DNA of 64,000 nucleotides from Desulfonatronovibrio hydrogenovorans DSM 9292. Lineage in GTDB: Bacteria > Desulfobacterota > Desulfovibrionia > Desulfovibrionales > Desulfonatronovibrionaceae. Below the pieces are notes generated by a model. That model saw only the letters and a list, made by a program, of their open reading frames with translations, ran no database searches and had not been told where the DNA came from. Where the stretch lies: the NCBI RefSeq assembly GCF_000686525.1, contig NZ_JMKT01000011.1:1-64000 (forward strand), written 5' to 3'. Below, one piece after another: positions 32,106 to 41,205 of the stretch (position 1 is its first letter; every line of letters starts with the position of its first letter). The translations under genes were made by a program, and so were the position numbers.

Positions 32106-32939
32106 TCAGCAGGTCCTGTGCCAGACATTCATGCTTTCAATACTGCCTGCTATATGGGTGTTGTTGGTCAGGGTCCCGGCATACTGAAATCCGGCTCTGG
32201 CAAAGGTGATATTCATACCGAATGACCCTGACCTGGCAATGGTGTACAGGGTTTTTATGCCGGCCTTGGTCATGTGAGTACCCATGGCTTCCAGGAGTGC
32301 TCCAGCCAGATTCCTGCCCCTGTGCCCGGGCAGGGTGGCGAAGTCAGTCATCTCTGCAGCCAGGCTGGACATATCTTTTTCAGCTGAAGCCAGTCCAGCC
32401 AGGTTTTCGCCGCATAAGACCCCGAAATAGGAGACATTGTCCTGCATGGTCTTTTCCAGGTAATCGGGCTGGAAAATAGGGAAGGGATAGGAGTTGAACA
32501 CCAGGGAATAGAGTTCAGCCATAGCCGGGATATTCTCAGGAGTCATGGCCCTGATCCGGTAGCCCGGGGCAAGACTGGACCCGGATGAGCCCCTTTTTTT
32601 ATTTGATGTCCTTAGAACTTTCTGGGCAAGTTCTTTGTTCCGGCAGCTGCTGCGCTTTTCCTCCAGATACATTCCCATGAATCTGGCCCCGTCCTGTCTC
32701 CGGTAAAATCCAGGTATAAAGGCTTCGGTCTGATATCCGGCTTCAGCAAAAGGTTTGGCCAGACTGTCGGGGACCTTGGCAAATATCTTGGTATAACCCT
32801 TTTGAACGGCCAGGTTTTTAAGCCGGGGCGCTATTTCGGGACAATCAGCCGGATCAAGGTCCATGAGGTAGGCCCGGTTGCTCAACGGCCCGTGCTGAAC
32901 CAGGGATTTGCCGAGCCGGACCATCTTATCAGGCCACAT
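32106..32939 (-). CDS. ablB: beta-lysine N-acetyltransferase
   Basis: 277 residues. A C-terminal GNAT domain (about 145-270) has the acetyl-CoA loop in [18 protein letters not shown]. The N-terminal half with [18 protein letters not shown] and [13 protein letters not shown] is specific to AblB proteins. It acetylates beta-lysine on the epsilon nitrogen to give the compatible solute Nepsilon-acetyl-beta-lysine. The ATG at 32939 was chosen since GGAGAG lies 8 bp upstream; an ATG at 32963 is in frame but lacks a ribosome site. It overlaps ablA by 11 bp. Confidence 0.9.
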   Translation of the reverse strand: MWPDKMVRLGKSLVQHGPLSNRAYLMDLDPADCPEIAPRLKNLAVQKGYTKIFAKVPDSLAKPFAEAGYQTEAFIPGFYRRQDGARFMGMYLEEKRSSCRNKELAQKVLRTSNKKRGSSGSSLAPGYRIRAMTPENIPAMAELYSLVFNSYPFPIFQPDYLEKTMQDNVSYFGVLCGENLAGLASAEKDMSSLAAEMTDFATLPGHRGRNLAGALLEAMGTHMTKAGIKTLYTIARSGSFGMNITFARAGFQYAGTLTNNTHIAGSIESMNVWHRTC

Positions 32940-34335
32940 TGTTTCTTCTCTCCATCCGGACATTGTCCATGGGGGTCAGGCTGCAGGTTGTGTCACTGTC
33001 TGAAAGAAGCTTTTCAATGCCCACGCACTGCTCCACAGCATCATCCTCTTTAAGCTTAAGGTTGCAGGACTTGCAGTTTCGGTCACAGAACGTGGCCTGA
33101 TAACTTTCAGGTTCTGAATAGGTGGTAATGACCCCTTCAAAGTTGCGCAGGATCACTTTATTGGCCCCCCAGGAAACAATATAATTGGGCATAATGGGGA
33201 TTTTGCCTCCTCCTCCCGGAGAATCAATTACATAGGTGGGCACGGCAAAGCCGCTGGTATGCCCCCGCAGGCTTTCAACGATTTCAATTCCCTTGCCCAC
33301 TGGAGTGCGGAAATGGGTCAGGCCTTCGGAAAGGTCGCACTGGTATATATAGTAAGGCCGGACCCGGTTTTTGACCAGTTTCTGATTCAGGGTCCTGATC
33401 AGACGCTGACAGTCGTTCACCCCGGCCAGAAGAACGGTCTGGTTGCCCAGGGGAATGCCGGCATCGGCCAGCCGGGTCAGGGCTGCCCTGGAAGTGGCGG
33501 TGATTTCCCTAGGGTGGTTGAAATGAGTGTTGAACCACAGGGGATGATGTTTTTTAAACATATCCACCAGGTCCTGGGTGATCCGGTAGGGCAGGACCAC
33601 CGGCATCCTTGAGCCGATCCGGACTACTTCAACATGATTTATTTTTCCCAGTTCTCCAAGGATCCAGTCCAGGCGTTCATCAGAAAGCATCAGTGGATCA
33701 CCTCCAGAAAGAAGCACATCTCTGACCTGGGGGGTATTTCGTATGTATTGTATTCCTTTAAGCATTTCTTTTTTCCCCGGCATGGTGTCCTGGTCCCCCA
33801 CCTTTCGCTTTCTGGTGCAGTGCCTGCAGTACATGGAGCAGATATTGCTGATATGGAACAGGACCCGGTCGGGATAGCGATGGGTGATGCCCGGGGTGGG
33901 GCTGTCTTCTTCCTCATGCAGCGGATCAGACATGTCTGATCGCTCAATGATCAGCTCCTGGGGGGATGGAAAAGACTGGCGGAAAACAGGATCGTTTTCA
34001 TAATCATCCGGTTCGATAAGAGACAGGTAGTATGGTGTAACAGCCATGGGAAATTTTTCCGTTGTCCTGGCAAAGGCCTTTCTGGTGGTTTCGGAAAATT
34101 TCACTCCCAGAAGCCGTTCAAAGCTGTTAATGTCCCGGATGGAATGTCTGATATGCCATTTCCAGTCGGTCCATCCTGATTTCCAGTCCGACCACTGCTT
34201 TGAGGATAAATGGAGTTCAGGTCCTGGGCTGGCAACAGACCTTGGGGTGTGGCTGAACCTGTTTTTTGGGTTTCTTGCCAGAATTTTGGCGATTCTTTGG
34301 GCTATTTTACGGTGTTTGTCACTTATTTTGGGCAT
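32929..34335 (-). CDS. ablA: lysine 2,3-aminomutase
   Basis: 468 residues, radical SAM and PLP-dependent. The cluster motif C-x3-C-x2-C is seen in [12 protein letters not shown], followed by GGDPLMLSD and, near the C-terminus, the PLP-lysine region typical of KamA ([10 protein letters not shown]). A Cys-rich tail (C-D-R-N-C-K-S-C) resembles the zinc-binding end of clostridial KamA. Converts L-alpha-lysine to L-beta-lysine. The ATG at 34335 (AGGA upstream) was chosen over a TTG at 34362. With ablB it forms the osmolyte operon. Confidence 0.93.
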   Translation of the reverse strand: MPKISDKHRKIAQRIAKILARNPKNRFSHTPRSVASPGPELHLSSKQWSDWKSGWTDWKWHIRHSIRDINSFERLLGVKFSETTRKAFARTTEKFPMAVTPYYLSLIEPDDYENDPVFRQSFPSPQELIIERSDMSDPLHEEEDSPTPGITHRYPDRVLFHISNICSMYCRHCTRKRKVGDQDTMPGKKEMLKGIQYIRNTPQVRDVLLSGGDPLMLSDERLDWILGELGKINHVEVVRIGSRMPVVLPYRITQDLVDMFKKHHPLWFNTHFNHPREITATSRAALTRLADAGIPLGNQTVLLAGVNDCQRLIRTLNQKLVKNRVRPYYIYQCDLSEGLTHFRTPVGKGIEIVESLRGHTSGFAVPTYVIDSPGGGGKIPIMPNYIVSWGANKVILRNFEGVITTYSEPESYQATFCDRNCKSCNLKLKEDDAVEQCVGIEKLLSDSDTTCSLTPMDNVRMERRNNVA

Positions 34336-34662
34336 TTTTATCCTGTTTTGTCTTTGGAGCAAGCATTATTGCCTGTCATCCTGGTCATATTCCAACCATT
34401 AACTATAATAAATCCAGAAAATAATCAAGTTTTCCTGATTCAGGCTGCTTTTTGCCCTTTTTGAGCTTGATATGGCCAGCCTGGCTTGACTGATTACTGC
34501 TCAAATGGTCAATATCAGGCAGCACCTTGGGGACGGTTTTATAAGGCGCCCTGAAACAGCCTGTTTTTTTGTTCAGGACCAGAAAAGACCATCTTCAGGG
34601 CTTATGAATTTTTAGATTCCACAGGGTATGTTGACGAGCCGTTTATATTAAAGGAGGGAAGC
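34336..34662. other. intergenic region between ablA and the LUD gene
   Basis: 327 bp between divergent genes. It contains the candidate abl promoter. Near 34551-34580 an imperfect inverted repeat (CCTGAA...TTCAGG) surrounds T7. An AGGAGG-type ribosome site lies directly before 34663. No gene is supported here. Confidence 0.4.
34402..34428 (-). promoter_or_regulatory. candidate promoter of ablAB
   Basis: On the minus strand TTGATT (34428-34423), 15 bp, TATAGT (34407-34402), about 65 bp before the ablA ATG. The -10 is good (5/6), the spacer short, a pattern seen in some osmotically controlled promoters. Confidence 0.35.
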
Positions 34663-35316
34663 ATGGGAAACGAGCTGGACAAGTTCTGGAGAATAAGGCT
34701 TGATCAGGTCAAAGAGAGTCTTGAAGAAAACAACTTCAGCTGTTTTGTGGCCGAAGATCCGGATGAAGCCAGAAAGCTGGTCCTGACTGAGGTTGTAGCC
34801 AGGCTCAAGCCTGGGTCGGTGTCCTGGGGAGGTTCGGCAACCTTTAAGGAAACAGGACTTTATGATGCCTTGAAGGACAGGAGTGATATGGAAATACTGG
34901 ATACTTACGACAAGAGCATCAGTCCTGAAGCCTCCTGGGAACGAAGAAGACAGGCCCTGCTTTGCGACCTGTTCATCACCGGGACCAATGCCCTGACCGA
35001 GCAGGGCTTCCTGGTCAACCTGGATATGATCGGCAACCGGGTCGGTGCCCTGACCTTCGGCCCCAGAAATGTCCTTGTCCTTTGCGGGAGGAACAAGGTT
35101 GTGGCTGACCTGGATGAGGCCATGGACCGGATCAAGGATATCTCGGCTCCAGCCAATGCCATGCGTCTGAACAAGAAAACACCCTGTGTCAAGACAGCCT
35201 ACTGCCATGACTGTCAGAGTCCGGACCGGATCTGCAATGTGTGGACCATTACTGAGAAGTCTTTTCCCAAGGCCAGGATAATTGTTGTCTTGATCAACAG
35301 GGATATGGGGCTTTGA
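34663..35316 (+). CDS. LUD-domain protein (LutC/YkgG family-like)
   Basis: 217 residues, LUD (DUF162) fold. Typical segments are WGGSATFKETGLYDAL, DLFITGTNALTEQGFLVNLDMIGNRV and FGPRNVLVLCGRNKVV. Three cysteines near the C-terminus (TAYCHDCQSPDRIC) may hold a metal. LUD proteins are linked to lactate utilisation enzymes, but here no lutA/lutB partners are adjacent; the stand-alone form is common in Desulfovibrionales. Strong ribosome site AAGGAGGG. The exact reaction is unknown. Confidence 0.85.
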   Translation: MGNELDKFWRIRLDQVKESLEENNFSCFVAEDPDEARKLVLTEVVARLKPGSVSWGGSATFKETGLYDALKDRSDMEILDTYDKSISPEASWERRRQALLCDLFITGTNALTEQGFLVNLDMIGNRVGALTFGPRNVLVLCGRNKVVADLDEAMDRIKDISAPANAMRLNKKTPCVKTAYCHDCQSPDRICNVWTITEKSFPKARIIVVLINRDMGL

Positions 35317-35502
35317 TGCAGGGATGTCCCAGGCACGGTCATTGACTGTGGATCCTGTGCCGGGTCCGGCATTATGCGGACCTTAGGGTATTGGTCAGGC
35401 TATATTTGTCTTGAGGAAAAAGCCGGCTCAGGCTATGTTTTTCTGATGCAGAATTGAATCTGCTGCCGGAGTTCAGAGCAGTTTAACAACAAGAGGTTGA
35501 CC

Positions 35503-37200
35503 TTGGAAATTCAAAAGACCATCCCTGAAATATTCCAGAAAACCGTGGACAACTACCCGGAAAGGCCGGCCCTGGGGTATGTTGATGATGAACCAATCAC
35601 CTATGCCCAGCTCAAGGACAGGGTTATGGGGCTGTGTGCCATTCTGGAGGAAGCGGGCATAAAAAAAGGGGACAGGATTGCCATCTTGAGTGAGAATTGT
35701 CCTCACTGGGGGCTTGCCTTTCTGGCCGTGACCAGCATGGGTGCTGTTGCTGTTCCTATTCTGACCCAGTTTCATTCCAGTGCTGTGGTGCATATTTTAA
35801 AGCATTCAGAGGCCAGGATGGTCTTTGTGTCCAAGGGCCTTTTCCATAAAATAGAAGATGCAGATCTTTTTGAGTCAGATATCCTTTTTGTGGATGATTT
35901 TACCCATCCTGAAGCTGATTTAGGGGGCAAGAAAAGGATAAAGAACGCCCTCAGCACAGGGCGTAAGGGTTTTGACAGGCTGAAGCAGGCCGCCTACAAA
36001 TATGCGGGCTGGGACAGCCTGGGCAGTGTAGCACCGGATGATCTGGCAACTATAGTTTATACCTCCGGGACCACCGGCCATTCCAAAGGAGTGATGCTGA
36101 CCCACAAAAGCCTGGTCTATGATGCTGAAATGGCAGGAAAGCTGGTTGATGCTGACTCATCGGACCGTTTTCTGTCCATCCTGCCCCTGGCCCATACCTA
36201 TGAATGCTCCCTGGGCCTGCTGGCCCCGGTCCTGGTAGGGGCTTCTGTGTATTATCTCCAGGAAGCTCCGACTCCCAGAATACTTCTGCCGGCCATGGGC
36301 AAAGTCAGGCCGACCATCATGCTCATGGTCCCCCTGGTCATAGAAAAAATATTCAAGACTAAGATCCTGCCTCAGCTGAATAAAAATAGGTTGATGAGGG
36401 GGCTTTACGGTTTTTCAGCTGTGCGTAAAAAGCTGCATAAGCTGGCAGGAAAAAAGCTGCTGGAGTCCTTTGGCGGAGAGATCAAGGCCCTGTGCATCGG
36501 GGGAGCTGCCCTTGCTCCTGAGGCTGAACGTTTTCTGAGGGATGCCCGGGTCCCGTATTCAGTCGGTTATGGGCTGACCGAGACTGCCCCCCTGGTGGCC
36601 GGGTCCAGGCCAGCAGAAACAAGATACACTTCCACCGGGCCGGGTCTGAACGGGCTGGAACTTAGAATCGACAATCCTGATCCGGAAACCGGAATAGGGG
36701 AAATTCTGGTCAGAGGACCCAATGTCATGCAGGGGTATTACAAGGCTCCTGAAATCACCAGGGAAGTTATGGCTGATGACGGCTGGCTGAAAACCGGGGA
36801 TCTGGGTAAGCTGGACAGGGACGGATATCTGTATATCAAGGGCAGGCTGAAGAATGTGATTCTGGGGCCCAGCGGAGAAAACATCTACCCCGAGGAAGTG
36901 GAGGCGGTTATCAACCAGTTCGATCATATCCTGGAGTCACTGGTTTATTCCCAGAACAATAAACTGGTGGCCAGGGTTCATCTTAATTATGAAAAGCTGG
37001 ATGAAGAATTCGGTTTGAGCAGCATCCCTGAATCCCAGGTCCTTTCCAGGGTTAAAAAGCTTTTGGACGACCTTAAGGTCCAGGTCAACTCCCAGGTCTC
37101 TGATTTTTCCAGGCTGAGCAGGATAATCGAGCAGACAGAACCTTTTGAAAAGACCCCCACTCAAAAAATAAAAAGATATCTTTATGTTGAGAGCGAATGA
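35503..37200 (+). CDS. long-chain acyl-CoA synthetase-like AMP-forming ligase
   Basis: 565 residues, ANL superfamily. The P-loop is IVYTSGTTGHSKGV. The adenylate motifs YGLTETAPLV and GWLKTGDLGKLD, the hinge GRLKNVI and the C-terminal catalytic Lys region (TPTQKIKRYL) are all present. It activates a carboxylic acid to acyl-AMP and then the CoA thioester, probably a fatty acid. The start was set at TTG 35503, since AAGAGG lies 6 bp upstream; TTG at 35497 would have no spacing. Its last codons overlap the dnaE start (ATGA), an unusual link of lipid metabolism and replication genes. Confidence 0.9.
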   Translation: MEIQKTIPEIFQKTVDNYPERPALGYVDDEPITYAQLKDRVMGLCAILEEAGIKKGDRIAILSENCPHWGLAFLAVTSMGAVAVPILTQFHSSAVVHILKHSEARMVFVSKGLFHKIEDADLFESDILFVDDFTHPEADLGGKKRIKNALSTGRKGFDRLKQAAYKYAGWDSLGSVAPDDLATIVYTSGTTGHSKGVMLTHKSLVYDAEMAGKLVDADSSDRFLSILPLAHTYECSLGLLAPVLVGASVYYLQEAPTPRILLPAMGKVRPTIMLMVPLVIEKIFKTKILPQLNKNRLMRGLYGFSAVRKKLHKLAGKKLLESFGGEIKALCIGGAALAPEAERFLRDARVPYSVGYGLTETAPLVAGSRPAETRYTSTGPGLNGLELRIDNPDPETGIGEILVRGPNVMQGYYKAPEITREVMADDGWLKTGDLGKLDRDGYLYIKGRLKNVILGPSGENIYPEEVEAVINQFDHILESLVYSQNNKLVARVHLNYEKLDEEFGLSSIPESQVLSRVKKLLDDLKVQVNSQVSDFSRLSRIIEQTEPFEKTPTQKIKRYLYVESE

Positions 37201-40200
37201 TGTCTAATTTCACTCATCTGCACTGCCATACTGAATACAGCCTGCTGGATGGAGCCATAAGGATTGACGACCTCTGCTCCAGGGCCGTGGACCTGGGCAT
37301 GCCTGCAGCAGCCATTACTGATCACGGCAATCTGTTCGGAGCCCTGACCTTTTATCTGACTGCAAAGAAATACGGCATAAAGCCCATTATTGGCTGTGAA
37401 GTATATGTGGCCCACCGGAAGCACACAGACCGCGACCAGCTCAGGTACCACCTGGTCCTTTTGGCCATGGACAATGGCGGTTACCAGAACCTGGTCAAGA
37501 TAGTGACCAAGGGCTGGCTGCAGGGTTTTTATTACAAGCCCCGGGTGGACAAACAGATTCTCAGGGAGCATTCCCAGGGGCTTATAGCCCTGTCCGCCTG
37601 CCTGCAGGGTGAAGTGCAGCATGTGATGCGCAGAAAGGGTTTTGAGCAGGCAGAGATATGTGCCAGGGAGTATGCGGATATCTTTCCGGGCAGATTTTAT
37701 CTTGAGCTGGAGGCCAATGGAATCAGGGAACAGGAAGAGGTCAATGAAAAGCTGATTGAGATGTCTGCAAAGACCAGGCTGCCCCTGGTGGCGACCAATG
37801 ACTGCCATTACCTGAGTGCCCAGGATGTGGAGGCCCATGATACCCTGTTGTGCATTCAGACCAATTCCAGGATCGATGATGATTCCAGGATGCGCTTTGA
37901 TACCAGTGAGCTTTACTATAAGTCTCTGGAAGAGATGGAAAAGGAGTTCGGCCATTGTCCTGCGGCCCTGGAAAGCGTTCATGAAATCATCAGCAGGTGT
38001 GATCTCCAGCTTGAAATCGGCAGGCATCATTTTCCAAAGTATGAACCCTCCAGGGCCGGGACCCTGGATGAGGAATTCATTACCCTGGCCAGGGAAGGAC
38101 TTGAACAGAGGATAAAGAGCCTTCCTTATGAGGTTGAAAAGGAGGTCTATTATCAGAGACTGGAGGAGGAAACCGGGATCATCTGTGACAAGGGTTATCC
38201 GGGTTATTTTCTGATTGTTCAGGATTTTATCAACTGGGCCAAGGCTCAGGATATCCCGGTCGGACCGGGCAGGGGATCAGCGGCCGGGAGCCTGGCTGCC
38301 TATGCCCTGGGGATAACCGATCTTGATCCCATCAGGTATACTTTGCTCTTTGAAAGGTTTCTCAATGTTGAACGGGCCAGCATGCCGGATATTGACGTGG
38401 ACTTCTGCTATGATCAGAGGGAAAAAGTCATCCGGTATGTATCGGAAAAATACGGTCAGGACAGCGTAGCCCAGATAACCACTTTCGGGACCATGAAGGC
38501 CAAGGCCGTGATCAGGGATGTGGGCCGGGCCATGGGGATCAGTCTGGCCCAGGTGGACAAGATCGCCAAGCTCATTCCGGATGAACTGAAGATGACCATT
38601 GACAAGGCCCTGGAGAGAGAACCGGATCTGGCCAAGGCCATGGATGAGGATGAGCGCATCGCCAAACTCATAGATATCGGCCGCAGGCTTGAAGGGCTGG
38701 TCAGACACGCCTCAACTCATGCTGCCGGGATTGTTATTTCTGATAAGGCAATGGATGAATATCTCCCTCTCTATAAGGGGAAAAAGGGAGAGGTTGTCAC
38801 CCAGTATGACATGAAACGGGTGGAAAAGGTCGGGCTGATCAAGTTTGATTTTCTGGGTCTCAAGACCCTGACGGTGATCAGTGATACCCTGGGGCTCATC
38901 AAGATCAGCAACAAGCCGGTTCCGGACATGAACACCCTTGCCCTGGACGACTCCCGGACCTATGACCTGCTGGGCCAGGGTCTGACCGACGGGGTATTCC
39001 AGCTGGAAAGCTCGGGCATGCGTAATGTGCTTACTGATCTGAAGCCGACCTGTTTTGAGGATATCATAGCCCTGCTGGCCCTTTACCGGCCCGGACCCCT
39101 GGAGAGCGGGATGGTCAGCGACTTTATCAAGCGGAAACACGGCCGGGTTCCGGTGGAGTATCCTCATCCGGACCTGGAGCCCATCCTCAAGGAGACTTAC
39201 GGAGTTATCCTGTACCAGGAACAGGTCATGAAGATTGCCCAGGTCCTGGCCGGATACTCCCTGGGAGATGGAGATATGCTTCGCCGGGCCATGGGTAAGA
39301 AAGAAGCCGCAGTCATGGCCCAGCAGAGAAGCAAGTTTCTACAGGGAGCAAAGAAGAATGGCGTTCCTCAGGATAGTGCAGAATACATCTTTGACCTGAT
39401 GGAAAAGTTTGCCGGTTACGGTTTCAACAAATCCCACAGCGCAGCTTATGCCCTCATCTCCTACCAGACAGCCTATCTTAAGGCCCACTATCCCCATGAG
39501 TTCATGGCTGCTTTGATCACCTCGGAAGTTAACAATACAGACAAGGTCATTGCTCATGTCAATGCCTGCAGGGATCTGGACATTGAGATCCTCCCGCCAT
39601 GCATCAACTCCAGTTTGTCCCAGTTCAGCGTGGAACAGGACAGGATCAGGTTCGGCCTTAACGGGATAAAGAATGTTGGCAAGGGGGCCATTGAAAGCAT
39701 AACCAGAGAACGTGACAAAAACGGTCCCTATAAAAATCTGCTGGACTTCTGCGACCGGGTGAACATGCGCAAAGTGACCAAAAGAGTGGTTGAAATGCTT
39801 ATTAAGAGCGGGGCCATGGACTGCCTTGGCTGTTCAAGAAAGGGGCTTTTGGAGGGTATGGAACTGGTGGTGGCCAGGTCCCAGCGTAGTGCAAAGCAGA
39901 AGAGTCTGGGCCGTCCCTCCCTGCTCAGTCTGGTGAGCAAAGATACTTCGATCATAACCGGATTGGGTATTAATTGTCCTGAAAACACACTGCCTGAGTA
40001 CCTTGAAGATGAAAAACTCAAGCTGGAAAAGGAATCCCTGGGTTTTTACCTGAGCGGCCACCCCTTGCTTCCCTTTAAAAAGGACATCAAGCGGATGAAC
40101 CTGAAGAGTATTCAGGAATGCTGCGAGTTGAGTCCCAGCACAGAGATAGAACTGCCAGTGGTGATAGTGGGAAAAAAGGAGATCACCAGCAAAAAAGGCG

Positions 40201-40676
40201 ACAGAATGGCATTTTGCCAGATCGAGGATTTGACCGGATCAGCAGAGGTCACTTTTTTTGGTGATGTTTACGCCAAGTGCAGGACCATGGTTGACAGTGA
40301 TGAACCCCTGGTGGTCAAGGCCAGGATCAGCAATTACCAGGGAGGGATGCAGGCTGAGAGCAATGATGATGGTGAAACACCGAAAAAGGTGAAATTTACC
40401 GCCCTGGAAGTATGTCCTCTTCAGGAAGTGATTGCCTCAGGTTCAGAACCGGTGATGGTCGATCTGTTTGTGGATGGGGACTGCCAGGAGCTGGAGGCTC
40501 TGCAGTCTCTGCAGGGGGTGCTGGATAAACACCCGGGCAAGGTGCCTGTGCAGATGAACCTGATGATAAATAAAGAAATCCAGTGCAGACTTCAGCTTGG
40601 TCCCAGGTTCAGGATCACTCCCTGCCAGCAGTTCTGGCAGGATCTTTCCGGAGCAGGGTTCAGGCAGACAGGCTAA
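37197..40676 (+). CDS. dnaE: DNA polymerase III alpha subunit
   Basis: 1159 residues, almost exactly the E. coli length (1160). The N-terminal PHP domain starts HLHCHTEYSLLDGAIRI. The polymerase aspartates are D398 and D400 in PDIDVDF; GPGRGSAAGSL lies before them. The tail holds helix-hairpin-helix and OB (ITSKKGDRMAFCQIEDLTG) regions and a tau-binding end. Two adjacent ATG codons at 37197 and 37200 are possible starts; the first overlaps the ligase stop. Main replicative polymerase. Confidence 0.97.
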   Translation: MMSNFTHLHCHTEYSLLDGAIRIDDLCSRAVDLGMPAAAITDHGNLFGALTFYLTAKKYGIKPIIGCEVYVAHRKHTDRDQLRYHLVLLAMDNGGYQNLVKIVTKGWLQGFYYKPRVDKQILREHSQGLIALSACLQGEVQHVMRRKGFEQAEICAREYADIFPGRFYLELEANGIREQEEVNEKLIEMSAKTRLPLVATNDCHYLSAQDVEAHDTLLCIQTNSRIDDDSRMRFDTSELYYKSLEEMEKEFGHCPAALESVHEIISRCDLQLEIGRHHFPKYEPSRAGTLDEEFITLAREGLEQRIKSLPYEVEKEVYYQRLEEETGIICDKGYPGYFLIVQDFINWAKAQDIPVGPGRGSAAGSLAAYALGITDLDPIRYTLLFERFLNVERASMPDIDVDFCYDQREKVIRYVSEKYGQDSVAQITTFGTMKAKAVIRDVGRAMGISLAQVDKIAKLIPDELKMTIDKALEREPDLAKAMDEDERIAKLIDIGRRLEGLVRHASTHAAGIVISDKAMDEYLPLYKGKKGEVVTQYDMKRVEKVGLIKFDFLGLKTLTVISDTLGLIKISNKPVPDMNTLALDDSRTYDLLGQGLTDGVFQLESSGMRNVLTDLKPTCFEDIIALLALYRPGPLESGMVSDFIKRKHGRVPVEYPHPDLEPILKETYGVILYQEQVMKIAQVLAGYSLGDGDMLRRAMGKKEAAVMAQQRSKFLQGAKKNGVPQDSAEYIFDLMEKFAGYGFNKSHSAAYALISYQTAYLKAHYPHEFMAALITSEVNNTDKVIAHVNACRDLDIEILPPCINSSLSQFSVEQDRIRFGLNGIKNVGKGAIESITRERDKNGPYKNLLDFCDRVNMRKVTKRVVEMLIKSGAMDCLGCSRKGLLEGMELVVARSQRSAKQKSLGRPSLLSLVSKDTSIITGLGINCPENTLPEYLEDEKLKLEKESLGFYLSGHPLLPFKKDIKRMNLKSIQECCELSPSTEIELPVVIVGKKEITSKKGDRMAFCQIEDLTGSAEVTFFGDVYAKCRTMVDSDEPLVVKARISNYQGGMQAESNDDGETPKKVKFTALEVCPLQEVIASGSEPVMVDLFVDGDCQELEALQSLQGVLDKHPGKVPVQMNLMINKEIQCRLQLGPRFRITPCQQFWQDLSGAGFRQTG

Positions 40677-40710
40677 TGGCGAATGGGCATCAGAAGGTAG
40701 CATGGTCTAA

Positions 40711-40755
40711 AAAACAGAACACTTGGGTCAGGATAGTTACTGACTCAAGTGTTTC
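40711..40755 (-). terminator. hairpin with T6 tail on the minus strand
   Basis: AACACTTGGGTCAG (40718-40731) and CTGACTCAAGTGTT (40740-40753) form a 14-bp stem with one G-T pair and an 8-nt loop. Read on the minus strand it is followed by CTG and six T (40716-40711), a good intrinsic terminator that would stop transcripts coming leftwards from pyk and the HD-GYP gene. On the plus strand only TTTC follows, so it is a poor terminator for dnaE. Confidence 0.55.
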
Positions 40756-40776
40756 AAGGCATAACAGGGTGTATTC

Positions 40777-41193
40777 ATGGAAAGAACGGTTTACAGTCTA
40801 CGGGTCAGCTCGGATTTCAGCTCATCTCACCAGTTGAGAAACTATCAGGGGAGATGTGAGAACCTGCATGGCCATAACTTCCAGGTGGAGGTGGAGATCA
40901 GCGGGGCAAACACTGACCCGGAAACAGGAATGCTCATGGATTTCAAGGAACTGAAAGAAAAGCTGGCCCAGGTGCTGGATAAACTGGACCACAGGCATCT
41001 GAATGAACTGGAATATTTCAAAGAAGTCAATCCGTCGTCTGAAAACATAGCCAGGTTCATTTACCAGGATTTGAAAGGACTTCTGACCACCCGGGAGGTC
41101 AGGCTGGAGTGGGTCATGGTAGCGGAAAAGGATTCTTCAAGGGCCTTTTACAGGGAAGTTCATCCGGCTTATAATCCGGGCAGGACAAGCTGA
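40777..41193 (+). CDS. queD: 6-carboxytetrahydropterin synthase (QueD)
   Basis: 138 residues, PTPS fold. Zinc ligands are His in SSSHQL and His-Gly-His in ENLHGHNF. The catalytic Cys is in RCENLHG, His in LDHRHLNEL, and Glu in WVMVAEKDSS anchors the pterin. It converts dihydroneopterin triphosphate to 6-carboxy-tetrahydropterin for queuosine/7-deazaguanine synthesis. CAGGGTG ribosome site. No other que genes are near. Confidence 0.92.
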   Translation: MERTVYSLRVSSDFSSSHQLRNYQGRCENLHGHNFQVEVEISGANTDPETGMLMDFKELKEKLAQVLDKLDHRHLNELEYFKEVNPSSENIARFIYQDLKGLLTTREVRLEWVMVAEKDSSRAFYREVHPAYNPGRTS

Positions 41194-41205
41194 ACATTCC
41201 ATCAG

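Noticed and set aside
34551-34585. CCTGAA...TTCAGG repeat with T7 as a terminator before the LUD gene
   Set aside because: The T-run is in the loop, not after the stem, and the genes on each side diverge, so no transcript needs ending there.
35331-35346. AGGCACGGTCATTGAC resembling a sigma-54 promoter upstream of the acyl-CoA synthetase
   Set aside because: The -24 half is good but the essential GC at -12 is GA, and no activator site was seen; kept only as a note.
37182-38030. Long open frame antisense to the dnaE start
   Set aside because: Mirror of dnaE codons, with low-complexity His/Gln-rich translation and no start context.
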